From a virus: a DNA stretch of 20,970 nucleotides. Shown piece by piece: positions 7,586 to 15,589 of the stretch. The notes below the pieces were generated by a model, which saw nothing but the letters and a program-made list of their open reading frames with translations, had not been told where the DNA came from and did no database searches. The DNA lies in the IMG/VR virus record IMGVR_UViG_3300042868_009857, positions 1 to 20,970 of that record. One strand, written 5' to 3'. Numbering within the stretch: the first letter of the stretch is position 1; each line of letters begins with the position of its first letter. The position numbers and the translations under genes were made by a program.

Positions 7586-10500
7586 AAATTACGTTTAAAA
7601 ATGTGACGAGTTTTAATTAAATCAGCGCCTTTCTTTTCAGTTGATACGATTTGAAATAACGTATTTGAAATACTTTCCCCGTGCATTGTGAACTCGGTTT
7701 TATTTTTCATTACATTTTTCAAGTCCTGAACCTCTTTTATCAATCTTTCATCTGCAGTACTATTTTGAATAAATACAGGTGCTTTGTTTGATGTTTTAGA
7801 TTTTACATAAGTATCAACTATTTCATCAGTCGTGGCGCTTGGATTTACACTCATCACTTTATTAGTTAAATCACCATTGAAAACCATTTCAGAACCATCT
7901 ACACGAACAATATGACCATCTTTACCACTTAATTGTGGCGCTCCTAGTTCTTCACCTATTGTTCTTTTTGTTCCTTTAAAGAATCCAGTTAACGATTGAG
8001 CCAAGAATTTAATTCCTTTAACTTGTAAGAACGCTTTACTTCCAGCGACTGGCAAAGTGTCACCAGCTTGTAAATATTGCTCTGTAGCGTTGTATAATAG
8101 CTTAATTTCTTCGATTTGTTGTTGTATACGTTGCTCTTTTTGTTTTTGCTGTATCTTTTCGTTTGTGATTCGGTTCTGTTCTGCTAAACTTTCATTCGCT
8201 TGTATAGTTCCGTTGTTTGCTTGTTGTCTTAAATCATCTGCTAACTTTTCGCTCGCTGAAATTTCTCTATCGATTAACTTTTCACGTTCTTCACTCGCTT
8301 TTTTCCATTGGTCAAGACCTTCGTTAATCATGTTTTTACGGAACTCAGCCATGCGTTTCAATCTTTCCTCTTCAGATTTCTCGTCTTTTGCTCTAATATT
8401 GGATAACTCCTCATTTACTTTTTTAGCTTGATTAATTTGGTCATCAATTAAATCATCGTTTACATCGTTTATTTTATCGTTTTTAGCTTCTTCGTTTTTA
8501 ATTATAGCATCGTTTGATTCTGATAAAATAATCTGTTTTTTCTTACTGTAAATTTTATCTTTATCAATGTTTGCATCGTTAATATCATCTAGTTTCTTTT
8601 GTCGTTCCTTGCCTAAGTAAAATACTTGTGAATTATATTTATTCTCAATATCAATTTTTTCCTCAGTAGTTAATTTTTCTTGTGATAATAATTCAGCTTT
8701 TTGTTTGTCTAATTCCGCTAAAATAGATGCCGTTTCTTTTTCTACAGCTTCAATTCTCAATCTTTTTTCTTCTTCAAACTCTTGTTTTAAAACTCCTAGC
8801 TTATAATTTCTATTCATTTCAATCCCACGCTTTCTTAACTCAAATTCATAGTTGATATTATCATCAATAAAATCAGTATTTAATTGTTCGCCTTTTTGAA
8901 TTGCATCTTTTTGTTCTTGAATTAATTTATCTCTATTTTTTAGAACTTTATCAATTTCTTGTTCGTTTGCTGTAGATGCTAATGTAAAATCAAGGTCTGC
9001 TAATTCTTTCATAGCATCCACGTGTTCTTTTAATTTATCTATCTGCTCTAGTTGAACATTTAAATCTTCCCAAGCTTTCGTTTGATTTTCAATTGAACCT
9101 GTAGTTTTATCAATTGTTATTCCTGACTTCTTAAGCAACTTTTCTAGTGATTCCTCAGTTTTTATTTCTACACCTACTACCCTAGCATATTCTGCTCTAG
9201 CATCTCGTATCTTAGCTACTAATTCAGGGTAATTTTGTTCTATAGTTGGGTCAAATTGAATCATTTGGTCAATATTCATCTTTCTATATTCACCAGTCAA
9301 TCCATTTAATTTGTTTTGATTTTCAATTTCTTCTTTTAGGAACTCGTTTTTTATTTTTCCGTTTTCTTTTAATTTATCATTTAACTCCCTATAAGCTTTA
9401 AATTCCTTTTTTAATAATCTTTCTCTGTATTCTTCATTTAATTTTAAACTAAGTTGTTTTTTTGATACGGCAATATAATTATTAATAGCTTCATTTATCG
9501 ATAATTGAAATAGCAATTCGTTTTTCATGTTTTTAAGATGAAATCCGTATTTTGTATTTAATTCATTTAGTATTTTAGTCCTGTCTGTAGAGGATTTATT
9601 TAACTGTTTTAACCTAGTTAATAGATTAATAACTTGATTTGTTTCTTTTGCTAAACTACCAGCATATTCATTATTTTGCTCATTTAAAAACTTTTGGTGT
9701 TTTCTCATTTTTTCTAATTCAGCATTTTGTTTTTCAGTACCGCTAAGCCATTCAATAACTTTAGCGCCGTAAACAGTTAGCAATGTAACACCAATACTTA
9801 ATAAAGATTGAAAAGAAAATATAGCACTACCAACCTGAGAAAAAACGCTTTTTGTAGCTTGTCCGCTTGCTTTTAATTCAACATTGGCTTGTTTAATTTT
9901 TTGTATCTCATCGAAAAACATGGGTAAGTTATTCGATATTGCCATGAATCCAGTTTGAAAACTATTTGCAAACGCTGGCATTTCACGTGCTAATTGAGTA
10001 ACTGAAAATCCTAAACCATCAAACGCTTTTTTATAGTTTCCTACATCCATGTTGTGTTTTCCGTAGGCTTGTTGTTGTTTTGCTAATTCAGCACGAACCG
10101 CTGTTAAAGAGGCTAAATAACGTTTTCCAGTTTTTTCGTTTTCGATTTGAGCAGGAGTCAACTTATTGTAAGCCATTTCAATAAGTTTCATTTTAGCGTT
10201 TAACGCATCTAATGAACCTTTTTCAGCATTACGAAGTTGTGCAATAGCTTTTGTCTGTGCGTTTGCTTGACGTTGCTTTTCGTTTAACTGTGATTGTTCA
10301 ACATATAGTTTTTTAATTGAACTTGCTTTTTGTTGATTTACTTGGACTTCTTTTTTACCTAATAATACACTAGCAGAAGCGACTTCATTCGATAACTTAG
10401 CATGAATTACTTTATCCTTCTCTAATCGAGTAGTTGTAACTACTTGTTTCTGTAAATCTTTATTTAAAGCGATAACTTGATTAATACCACCAATTGTTTT

Positions 10501-10665
10501 TCCATCAACTGTATTCATCAACGCTTTACTGTGTTCTGCAAACTTTACAATTTGAGCATCAACAAGCTGTATTTTTTCACTTGCTTTTTCGGCACTTTGT
10601 GTAATTGCTCCAAATATATCCGCTTCTGAAACGTCAGATTGTCTATAAACTCTATTCTTTGCCAT
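7582..10665 (-). CDS. Tail tape measure protein
   Basis: This is the longest gene (1027 residues). It runs along the inside of the tail tube and fixes its length; at about 0.15 nm per residue the tail would be near 150 nm. Long charged coiled coils cover about 30-200 and 310-870. A hydrophobic segment lies at about 280-300 (AIFSFQSLLSIGVTLLTVYG). Residues 222-254 include a motif (LAREMPAFANSFQTGFMAIS followed by NNLPMF) that I recognise from tape measures of Bacteroidota phages. Near the C-terminus, GFFKGTKRTIG and then DGHIVRVDGSEMVF match the usual tape-measure ending. Its start overlaps the preceding gene by 14 bases, and its stop overlaps the hub gene as ATGA. Confidence 0.93.
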   Translation of the reverse strand: MAKNRVYRQSDVSEADIFGAITQSAEKASEKIQLVDAQIVKFAEHSKALMNTVDGKTIGGINQVIALNKDLQKQVVTTTRLEKDKVIHAKLSNEVASASVLLGKKEVQVNQQKASSIKKLYVEQSQLNEKQRQANAQTKAIAQLRNAEKGSLDALNAKMKLIEMAYNKLTPAQIENEKTGKRYLASLTAVRAELAKQQQAYGKHNMDVGNYKKAFDGLGFSVTQLAREMPAFANSFQTGFMAISNNLPMFFDEIQKIKQANVELKASGQATKSVFSQVGSAIFSFQSLLSIGVTLLTVYGAKVIEWLSGTEKQNAELEKMRKHQKFLNEQNNEYAGSLAKETNQVINLLTRLKQLNKSSTDRTKILNELNTKYGFHLKNMKNELLFQLSINEAINNYIAVSKKQLSLKLNEEYRERLLKKEFKAYRELNDKLKENGKIKNEFLKEEIENQNKLNGLTGEYRKMNIDQMIQFDPTIEQNYPELVAKIRDARAEYARVVGVEIKTEESLEKLLKKSGITIDKTTGSIENQTKAWEDLNVQLEQIDKLKEHVDAMKELADLDFTLASTANEQEIDKVLKNRDKLIQEQKDAIQKGEQLNTDFIDDNINYEFELRKRGIEMNRNYKLGVLKQEFEEEKRLRIEAVEKETASILAELDKQKAELLSQEKLTTEEKIDIENKYNSQVFYLGKERQKKLDDINDANIDKDKIYSKKKQIILSESNDAIIKNEEAKNDKINDVNDDLIDDQINQAKKVNEELSNIRAKDEKSEEERLKRMAEFRKNMINEGLDQWKKASEEREKLIDREISASEKLADDLRQQANNGTIQANESLAEQNRITNEKIQQKQKEQRIQQQIEEIKLLYNATEQYLQAGDTLPVAGSKAFLQVKGIKFLAQSLTGFFKGTKRTIGEELGAPQLSGKDGHIVRVDGSEMVFNGDLTNKVMSVNPSATTDEIVDTYVKSKTSNKAPVFIQNSTADERLIKEVQDLKNVMKNKTEFTMHGESISNTLFQIVSTEKKGADLIKTRHIFKRNL

Positions 10666-11110
10666 TTTTCATGCTTTTTATTAGTAGGAAATATTGTAAT
10701 GTTGTAATTTCAAACGCCTTTATTCTGTAGCCTTCTATTTTAGAAAGTGTATTTAATGAATTATGAATCGAGTGTTTGTCGTCAACTCCAAAACTAGTTT
10801 TCATATTATCGATTTTACGCTGTATCTCATTTAATTCATTCAATAAATAACGTTCTCTGTTGTCTAGGTAAAAAATCGCTTTCTCGTTGTATAAACTAAT
10901 TAAATCCAAATACTCTTGATACTCATCTGAAACACCTATTTTTTTTAAGTAGTCATTAAAAACAAGTTCCCAAGCGATTTGGTCATTTTCCTTGTTTCCT
11001 TTGTTGTTATCGAGTCTCAAAGCACAAAGTATAGGATTATCTGATTTATTTGCTTTAATCCATCTATCTAGTGGCAAATCGTCAATCTCCGTGTAATACC
11101 CTTCCAACAT
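10652..11110 (-). CDS. Putative tail assembly protein upstream of the tape measure
   Basis: From the ATG at 11110 the product has 152 residues; a TTG two codons upstream (11116) is possible but less likely. It is helical and charged, with a short acidic N-terminus (MLEGYYTEIDDLPLDRWIKA). It overlaps the upstream gene by 29 bases and the tape measure start by 14 bases. The slot just before the tape measure usually holds tail assembly chaperones, so that role is inferred. No sequence match is recognised and no frameshift signal was noted here. The helix-rich, small and soluble character agrees with a chaperone. Confidence 0.6.
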   Translation of the reverse strand: MLEGYYTEIDDLPLDRWIKANKSDNPILCALRLDNNKGNKENDQIAWELVFNDYLKKIGVSDEYQEYLDLISLYNEKAIFYLDNRERYLLNELNEIQRKIDNMKTSFGVDDKHSIHNSLNTLSKIEGYRIKAFEITTLQYFLLIKSMKNGKE

Positions 11111-11504
11111 AATCAATGTATTTATTTATTATTTTTTCTCCGAACCAATCAAAAGTATTTTCATCAAGTCCAATTATTCCTTCTCCGTACTTCTCGAATA
11201 GATTATCTTTTCCTTTATCACCATCGCCATCAATAAAAAAGTAATCATTCATAACACCAATGTAAATAGACTCATAAAATTCGCCTGTATCTTTTAAAGT
11301 GTAATGAGTACCAGCAACTTTTTGACGATTTAACTTTTCTGTAAAAGGTGAATAAGTACCGATAATCTTTCCTTGGTCGTTCGTTCCTTCTTTGAATAAT
11401 CTATCTTTAACTTTTCGGATTATTTCAATCTGTAAATCCTTATTGTCGCGCATTGCATAAACCCACGCACTCGCATTATTTAGCATCTTAGCACGTTCTA
11501 ACAT
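11082..11504 (-). CDS. Putative tail or head-tail completion protein
   Basis: The most likely start is the ATG at 11504 (140 residues), with GTG at 11531 as an alternative. A longer reading from a TTG at 11552 is not credible, because that codon overlaps the promoter -7 element and would lie upstream of the transcript start. The protein has a central pattern of a YSP turn, a basic stretch and then YTLKDTGEFYESIYIGV. This resembles small virion-assembly proteins of phages in which a 'LkdTGeFy.S' strand follows a basic loop, as in tail completion or neck proteins. It is the first gene of the tail operon that carries the tape measure. Confidence 0.65.
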   Translation of the reverse strand: MLERAKMLNNASAWVYAMRDNKDLQIEIIRKVKDRLFKEGTNDQGKIIGTYSPFTEKLNRQKVAGTHYTLKDTGEFYESIYIGVMNDYFFIDGDGDKGKDNLFEKYGEGIIGLDENTFDWFGEKIINKYIDYVGRVLHGD

Positions 11505-11549
11505 TAAATAAACTTCATGTTGAACTTTCACAAAACAATTGATTTTAAG

Positions 11550-11579
11550 CAAATTTAAACTATTTTTTTCTTATTACAA
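11550..11579 (-). promoter_or_regulatory. Promoter for the tail operon
   Basis: On the minus strand, TTG (11577-11579) is followed after 19 bases by TAAATTTG (11550-11557). This matches the Flavobacterium pattern of TTG, 17-23 bases, then TAnnTTTG. It lies directly upstream of the 11082-11504 gene and would start transcripts near 11543. It is one of the best promoter matches in the window and explains how tail genes continue after the terminator at 11724-11753. Confidence 0.7.
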
Positions 11580-11618
11580 CCGCTTAAACGAAAAATTCAC
11601 CGTTCAACACAATTAGTT

Positions 11619-11649
11619 TTGTTTGTATTGGATTTAAAAAGTACTTTTG
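11619..11649 (+). promoter_or_regulatory. Candidate plus-strand promoter facing the terminator
   Basis: On the plus strand, TTG (11619-11621) is followed after 20 bases by TACTTTTG (11642-11649), matching the flavobacterial consensus. It points right, away from the tail operon, into a gap with no convincing plus-strand gene. A transcript would start near 11655 and reach the bidirectional terminator at 11724-11753 after about 100 nucleotides. It could make a small RNA or be a chance match in AT-rich DNA. Confidence 0.35.
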
Positions 11650-11723
11650 AATTATCATAAGTGGTAAGTCATTAGGTAAGCTCGAAACAGCATAATAGAT
11701 TTAATAGTGATTTTTAAGCATGA

Positions 11724-11753
11724 AAAAGCCCTCGATTAATTTCAAGGGCTTTT
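11724..11753 (-). terminator. Rho-independent terminator after the head and major tail operon
   Basis: AAAAGCCCT (11724-11732) and AGGGCTTTT (11745-11753) form a perfect 9-bp stem with a 12-base loop. On the minus strand the stem is followed by a T run, as expected of an intrinsic terminator. It lies 3 bases after the 49-residue gene and ends the transcript carrying capsid and major tail genes. The hairpin is nearly symmetric, with four T residues on the plus side, so it may also stop transcripts from the left. Confidence 0.85.
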
Positions 11754-11756
11754 CTG

Positions 11757-11906
11757 TTATTTCTTCTTTTTTGGGTTTGCTTTATCATAAGCAAGTTTCA
11801 CTATTTCTTTTGGAATGTTTGAAAGTAATTCGTAACACTCGGTTAACTTTAATCCTTCCATCGATTCTAAATTAATCGAAAAACGCCCATGTTTAAACCA
11901 ACTCAT
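11757..11906 (-). CDS. Small 49-residue protein after the major tail protein
   Basis: This gene is too short for most gene finders. Its ATG overlaps the major tail protein stop as TAATG, so it is probably translated by coupling. The product starts MSWFKHGRFSINLESMEGLK, is mostly helical and ends in four lysines. The lysine run is encoded by AAAAAAG (11772 to 11766), read A-AAA-AAG, the strongest type of -1 slippery sequence. The slot between major tail protein and tape measure is where tail assembly chaperones with -1 frameshifts lie in many siphophages. A small chaperone is therefore a reasonable guess, though no family is recognised and 49 residues is short for one. Confidence 0.6.
   Translation of the reverse strand: MSWFKHGRFSINLESMEGLKLTECYELLSNIPKEIVKLAYDKANPKKKK
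11766..11772 (-). promoter_or_regulatory. Possible -1 ribosomal frameshift site (A-AAA-AAG)
   Basis: In the frame of the 49-residue gene, the heptamer reads A AAA AAG, the dnaX-type slippery sequence. A -1 shift would replace the last two lysines with 21 residues (EEITEKPLKLIEGFFMLKNH, then Y), ending at 11701 and giving a 68-residue protein. The terminator hairpin starts 12 bases downstream of the heptamer, a little further than usual for a stimulating structure. The full extension needs transcripts that read through that terminator. Confidence 0.3.
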
Positions 11907-12835
11907 TAAGGTACGATTAACTCAACTTTACCTGTGTAGTAAGTAGAAAGTGCCAAAGACAATTCTAATACATCTGCAGATGTTTGAGTAGGATAAACGA
12001 TATTATATTGTCCGTCAACAGTCAAACTTTCTGTTACAGATGTGATTGTAACTGTAGTCGAATCTGTTAAGTTTTTTAATACAAAGTTCGCACCAATCAA
12101 ACCAACAACATCAAAGTTCGGGTGTAATCCCATAGCGAAATCAGTACGTAAACCAACAGTTGCAGTAGTTGTAGTAACAGAGCCAACTTGAACTAAGTTA
12201 ACATCAGTTAATTGTCTCATGTTCAAGAAATCTACATTGATTTCGTTTCCATCGATAACATACAAATTCTCTTGTCTCATCAAATTGTCAAAGTCAACAG
12301 CAAACATAATTTTGTTAGTCGTTGTTGCATTTTTGAACATCATTTTAGGGTCAAGCGAACCGTTGTTAACTAATAACGGACGAACTAAAGTAGTTGAGTC
12401 AGGAATTGTAGTTAACACCAATTGATTTGAACGTGTTACTAAGAACATCGCCCAATTAGTGCAACGTAAAGCTTTCAATTTCTTTAATACGGCTGGAACT
12501 GCATCTTTGTCGCGAATCTCAGCAGTAAAAGACCAAATACCTTCACGAACGAAAGACTTTGTTCCGTCTGTAGCTTCGTCAAATACTGAATCAGCAATTG
12601 GGGCATCAGCACCATAGAAACGTGGTAATTTCACCCAGCGTAAAGAAGGGTCAGCGTTTGTGATTAAACCCGTAAGCGTTGAAGCTGTGAAAGGGTCTGT
12701 TAAATCGATTTCATTGTACGCCCCCGCATTTGTGAAAGTAGGTACAATAATCGCTCCTACAATGTCATCGATTTGCACAACGCAATTCGCACGACCAAAG
12801 TTGGGAGTTCCTTTTTGACAACATAGTGTACTCAT
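11906..12835 (-). CDS. Major tail (tube) protein
   Basis: The 309-residue protein starts MSTLCCQKGTPNFGRANCVV and is beta-rich without membrane segments. Position supports the call: it follows connector and joining genes and precedes the tail assembly genes and tape measure. Residues 1-210 look like a tube-forming domain. Residues from about 215 (VQVGSVTTTTATVGLRTDFA) to the end form a Thr/Val-rich strand region that could be a separate decorating domain of Ig-like type; this is uncertain. Tube proteins assemble around the tape measure in hexameric rings. Start and stop are firm, and the downstream 49-residue gene is coupled through TAATG. No strong sequence motif is recognised, so the call leans on context. 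Confidence 0.7.
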   Translation of the reverse strand: MSTLCCQKGTPNFGRANCVVQIDDIVGAIIVPTFTNAGAYNEIDLTDPFTASTLTGLITNADPSLRWVKLPRFYGADAPIADSVFDEATDGTKSFVREGIWSFTAEIRDKDAVPAVLKKLKALRCTNWAMFLVTRSNQLVLTTIPDSTTLVRPLLVNNGSLDPKMMFKNATTTNKIMFAVDFDNLMRQENLYVIDGNEINVDFLNMRQLTDVNLVQVGSVTTTTATVGLRTDFAMGLHPNFDVVGLIGANFVLKNLTDSTTVTITSVTESLTVDGQYNIVYPTQTSADVLELSLALSTYYTGKVELIVP

Positions 12836-12858
12836 TTTATTTAAATTTTAATTTTTTT

Positions 12859-13602
12859 CTAACAACATTCGACACCTTTGTAAACAGATAATGTTGGTCG
12901 AATTTCAACACCTCCTAAATTTGCATCTAGTATTCTTTCGTAATTAGTCTCACCATTTTTAGAATTTTCATTCGCAAATATTGAGAACGTAGTACGATTA
13001 GAGCTAGAAGACCTTTCTACTTTGTAACTTGAATCAACTGTATCTAAAAACGAATCAGATAATGAAAGCATAGGTTTCACGCCTTGTTTTCTTATCTGAA
13101 AGTTTTCATCTGAGTTACCATTTTCATTTACTAGTGAATCACCAGTTAAATCAATGTAATCTAAAAAGAACAACCTTAAACTAGCTTCTGAATCAAATGG
13201 ACTAAATTGCTCGTTAACACTTTCGTTAATCGATTCATAAAGCCAAATTAAAGGCAAGCCAGTATTTAAGTCAAATTGAATAGATTTCAACCACTCAATG
13301 TTAGCCGTGTATTTAGTACCATGAACGAACGTTGGACGTATAATTGTACCAACATCATGTTTCTTAATTACCGCTAATGGATTAGGAATATTTACAACAA
13401 CTTCATTAGTTAAATAGTTAATGCTAATCACTTGAAATTCATAAGAACCAATTGTTATAATACGCCCAACTTTTAACCACTTAATCGAACACAATACAAG
13501 CGTATAAGTTGTAACATTCGAAACAACAGATTTAACTTTGACTGTATTATCAATTAATGGTAACAGTTCGTAACGTAAAACATCAACTATATCCTTACTC
13601 AT
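12859..13602 (-). CDS. Head-tail joining or tail terminator-like protein
   Basis: The 247-residue protein overlaps the stop of the connector gene as ATGA. It begins with a helix (MSKDIVDVLRYELLPLIDNT), followed by an OB-like strand region (about 30-90) and a longer region with SESINES-type acidic and serine-rich segments. Two cysteines end the protein (ECC). Lying between the connector and the major tail protein, it fits a neck, tail completion or tail terminator component that seals the head-tail joint. No family is recognised with confidence; the call is from gene order. Confidence 0.6.
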   Translation of the reverse strand: MSKDIVDVLRYELLPLIDNTVKVKSVVSNVTTYTLVLCSIKWLKVGRIITIGSYEFQVISINYLTNEVVVNIPNPLAVIKKHDVGTIIRPTFVHGTKYTANIEWLKSIQFDLNTGLPLIWLYESINESVNEQFSPFDSEASLRLFFLDYIDLTGDSLVNENGNSDENFQIRKQGVKPMLSLSDSFLDTVDSSYKVERSSSSNRTTFSIFANENSKNGETNYERILDANLGGVEIRPTLSVYKGVECC

Positions 13603-14108
13603 ATCGAATAGTTAATTAGTATTTTTTGACCTTTGAAAGTTGGATAATCTTCGAAATGCTCATAGATGTACTGTTGAATACATTTAACCCATTTTACTGA
13701 ATCATTGTATCGATTGTAAATCTCTGAAATATTCGTTGTACTTGTTCCTGTTTCAACTTTAACTTGAATTACTCCGTTTGTTTGTGAAGGTTGTAATCGA
13801 GCCTCTGTAACAGCGCTCCAATAAATAAACCCTAACAAAATATTCTTTAATCCTTTAGACTCAAATAACTGTTCATTACAAGTAGAATTAAAAGCAAGTT
13901 CATTAAAGATAGTCTGAAATTCGGGAGACGTTGGTACGCCCCCCGTTAAATCAGCAATCAATAAATCACCAAGTTCAACACCTAGAATCTTATAAATGTA
14001 ACTTTTCTCGTACAAATCAATAACATTATCAATAGTACTCACGTTATGCGGGTTCTTCGCTAACAAGTAACGACCTGTGAAATCTGCAACATTTACAATT
14101 AATCCCAT
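13599..14108 (-). CDS. Head-tail connector (adaptor) protein
   Basis: This 169-residue protein is mainly helical. It has the pattern YEKSYIYKILGVELGDLLIA early on, followed by a region with FIYWSAVTEARLQPS and an amphipathic C-terminal helix. A 'yE..yL..lLG..l' helix followed by a membrane-like 'fiYf' helix is typical of connector proteins that bind below the portal in Bacteroidota phages, as I recall them. It sits after the capsid and 55-residue genes, exactly where a gp6-type adaptor is expected. It would form a ring joining the portal to the neck. Confidence 0.75.
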   Translation of the reverse strand: MGLIVNVADFTGRYLLAKNPHNVSTIDNVIDLYEKSYIYKILGVELGDLLIADLTGGVPTSPEFQTIFNELAFNSTCNEQLFESKGLKNILLGFIYWSAVTEARLQPSQTNGVIQVKVETGTSTTNISEIYNRYNDSVKWVKCIQQYIYEHFEDYPTFKGQKILINYSI

Positions 14109-14110
14109 TG

Positions 14111-14278
14111 TTAATCTTCTTTTGGTTCTTTATCACTTTCTTTTTTTGAAATAACTAATTTTACAGCTTTATTCTTAACACAAGCATCAGCAGTTGTATT
14201 ATTCATTTTAAGCTTATCTCCTTTTGAGTAATTACCAAACTTTTCGATAATAACCTCTACTTCTACTATATTACTCAT
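14111..14278 (-). CDS. Small 55-residue head gene product
   Basis: A short ORF from ATG 14278 to TAA 14111 lies between the capsid gene (ending at 14290) and the connector (starting at 14108). The product starts MSNIVEVEVIIEKFGNYSKG, then has DKLKMNNTTADACVKNKAVK and a charged Lys/Glu tail. The pattern 'y.kGD.l.....tA...v..g.A' is common in small proteins found just after capsid genes in many tailed phages. There such proteins fill the gap between capsid and connector genes and may be head completion or decoration factors. Coding potential is supported by its full occupancy of the gap and its tight spacing. Confidence 0.7.
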   Translation of the reverse strand: MSNIVEVEVIIEKFGNYSKGDKLKMNNTTADACVKNKAVKLVISKKESDKEPKED

Positions 14279-14289
14279 AATGTTAAAAA

Positions 14290-15573
14290 TTAAGGTGCTG
14301 TAATAGCTGTTTTAATAGTTGCGATATTATCGTAAATAAACGCTTGCTCGTCTAATTTCTTAACGAAAGCATGGAAACGAGACTCACCTACCATTGTAAA
14401 TTGATTAGTAATGAATTGGTCATTAATCCAACCTAATTTTACCGTATAAGAAACATAGTTAGTAGCGTTATATTTGCTCATATCAGCTACAAATATTTTT
14501 CCCGAAGGAATATCCATAAAAGGAATAATTGTAACGCCACCAATAACAACTTGATTAAACAAAGAAGCCGAAGGATATAACGGCAATCCGTTTGCATCTT
14601 TTGCAGAAACTAAGTTAATAAAGAAATCATTTGGTGAAATCATGACTAAACTAGGCATGTATGGAATTTCATCTACAAAGTTGTGAGTTGTGTAAATGTC
14701 AGTAATACAAGCATTAACAACGTCCATAAAGTTTGGAGTTACAACAGAGTTTGCTAATGCTCCAGCTGAGAATAAACGACCATAAACAGTAGCACCTTTT
14801 GGATTTGGTGCTGTTCCGTTACCAAATAAAATTCCGTTTTGACGTTTTAAATCATGTTTAGCGCGTAAATAATTATTAGCTATCGAACGTAAATTAGGAA
14901 TATCTTGAACAGATTCAGTTGTTAAAACCATGTGAGCCGCTACCTTAACTGGTTGAGCGTAACGAGTTTCAAATTTTAAATCAATTTGAGGTTTTGTTCC
15001 TTTTTCAGCTACAAATGAATAATCACCATCTTTTGGTAAGGATTCAGTGTAAGCATACACAGCTTGTGTAGTTGGAATTGTATTGATTAATCCATCTACA
15101 ATAGAACCTCTTAAGTTCACATTTGAAGGTGGAGCAATTTGAACGCCTGTTAAAGCTGGTGCTGGACTTGGTAAAGTTGCACTTGCTGTAGAGACTGCAT
15201 CAACAGCTTTAATTTCAAATTCAATGTGACCTGAACCAGCTGAATGAATTTCTTTAATTTTAGATTCGTTTTCTTGAATCCAATTGTTTACTTTAGTTTC
15301 AATAGTTTCAATACCAAAACTAGAACCTTTAACCTCTAAAACAGATTTCATTCTTAGACCAAATAATTCTTGCTCTTTAATGATTTCCTTTAAAGTGTTT
15401 TGTAAGCTTTCAACATCTTCTTTAGATGCGTTGTTTTTGTTAGCTTCTGCGATTTGTTTTTCAATTTCTTCTTTTCGCAAATTAGCTTCGTGTTCTGACT
15501 TTTGAGTACAGTACGTTTGGTACTCTGTAGCACTCATTTTGTCAATCTCTTCTTGTGTTTTTTCTACAAACAT
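14290..15573 (-). CDS. Major capsid protein (HK97 fold)
   Basis: The 427-residue protein starts MFVEKTQEEIDKMSATEYQT. Residues 12-75 form a charged coiled coil, as in the scaffold-like delta domain of HK97-type capsid precursors. A flexible region around 110-140 (Ser, Ala, Pro-rich) is where the prohead protease would be expected to cut. The C-terminal part carries hallmarks of the fold: an E-loop region near YSFVAEKGTKPQIDLKFETR, then YAQPVKVAAHMVLTTESVQD, and a spine-helix segment with LRAKHDLKRQNGILFGNG. It follows the protease gene by 16 bases and precedes the connector genes. This is one of the clearest calls in the window. Confidence 0.93.
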   Translation of the reverse strand: MFVEKTQEEIDKMSATEYQTYCTQKSEHEANLRKEEIEKQIAEANKNNASKEDVESLQNTLKEIIKEQELFGLRMKSVLEVKGSSFGIETIETKVNNWIQENESKIKEIHSAGSGHIEFEIKAVDAVSTASATLPSPAPALTGVQIAPPSNVNLRGSIVDGLINTIPTTQAVYAYTESLPKDGDYSFVAEKGTKPQIDLKFETRYAQPVKVAAHMVLTTESVQDIPNLRSIANNYLRAKHDLKRQNGILFGNGTAPNPKGATVYGRLFSAGALANSVVTPNFMDVVNACITDIYTTHNFVDEIPYMPSLVMISPNDFFINLVSAKDANGLPLYPSASLFNQVVIGGVTIIPFMDIPSGKIFVADMSKYNATNYVSYTVKLGWINDQFITNQFTMVGESRFHAFVKKLDEQAFIYDNIATIKTAITAP

Positions 15574-15589
15574 TTTAATAAATTTTTAG

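Noticed and set aside
8057-8431. Plus-strand ORF of 124 codons inside the tape measure gene
   Set aside because: It is the reverse reading of coiled-coil coding sequence; the Cys/Ser/Phe-rich product is typical of such shadows, and no promoter is evident.
11505-11552. Longer start (TTG at 11552) for the first tail-operon gene
   Set aside because: The codon overlaps the promoter -7 element and would be upstream of the transcript start; ATG at 11504 or GTG at 11531 fit better.
11721-11873. Plus-strand ORF of about 50 codons starting in the terminator
   Set aside because: It starts inside the hairpin, is antisense to the 49-residue gene, and shows no gene-like features.
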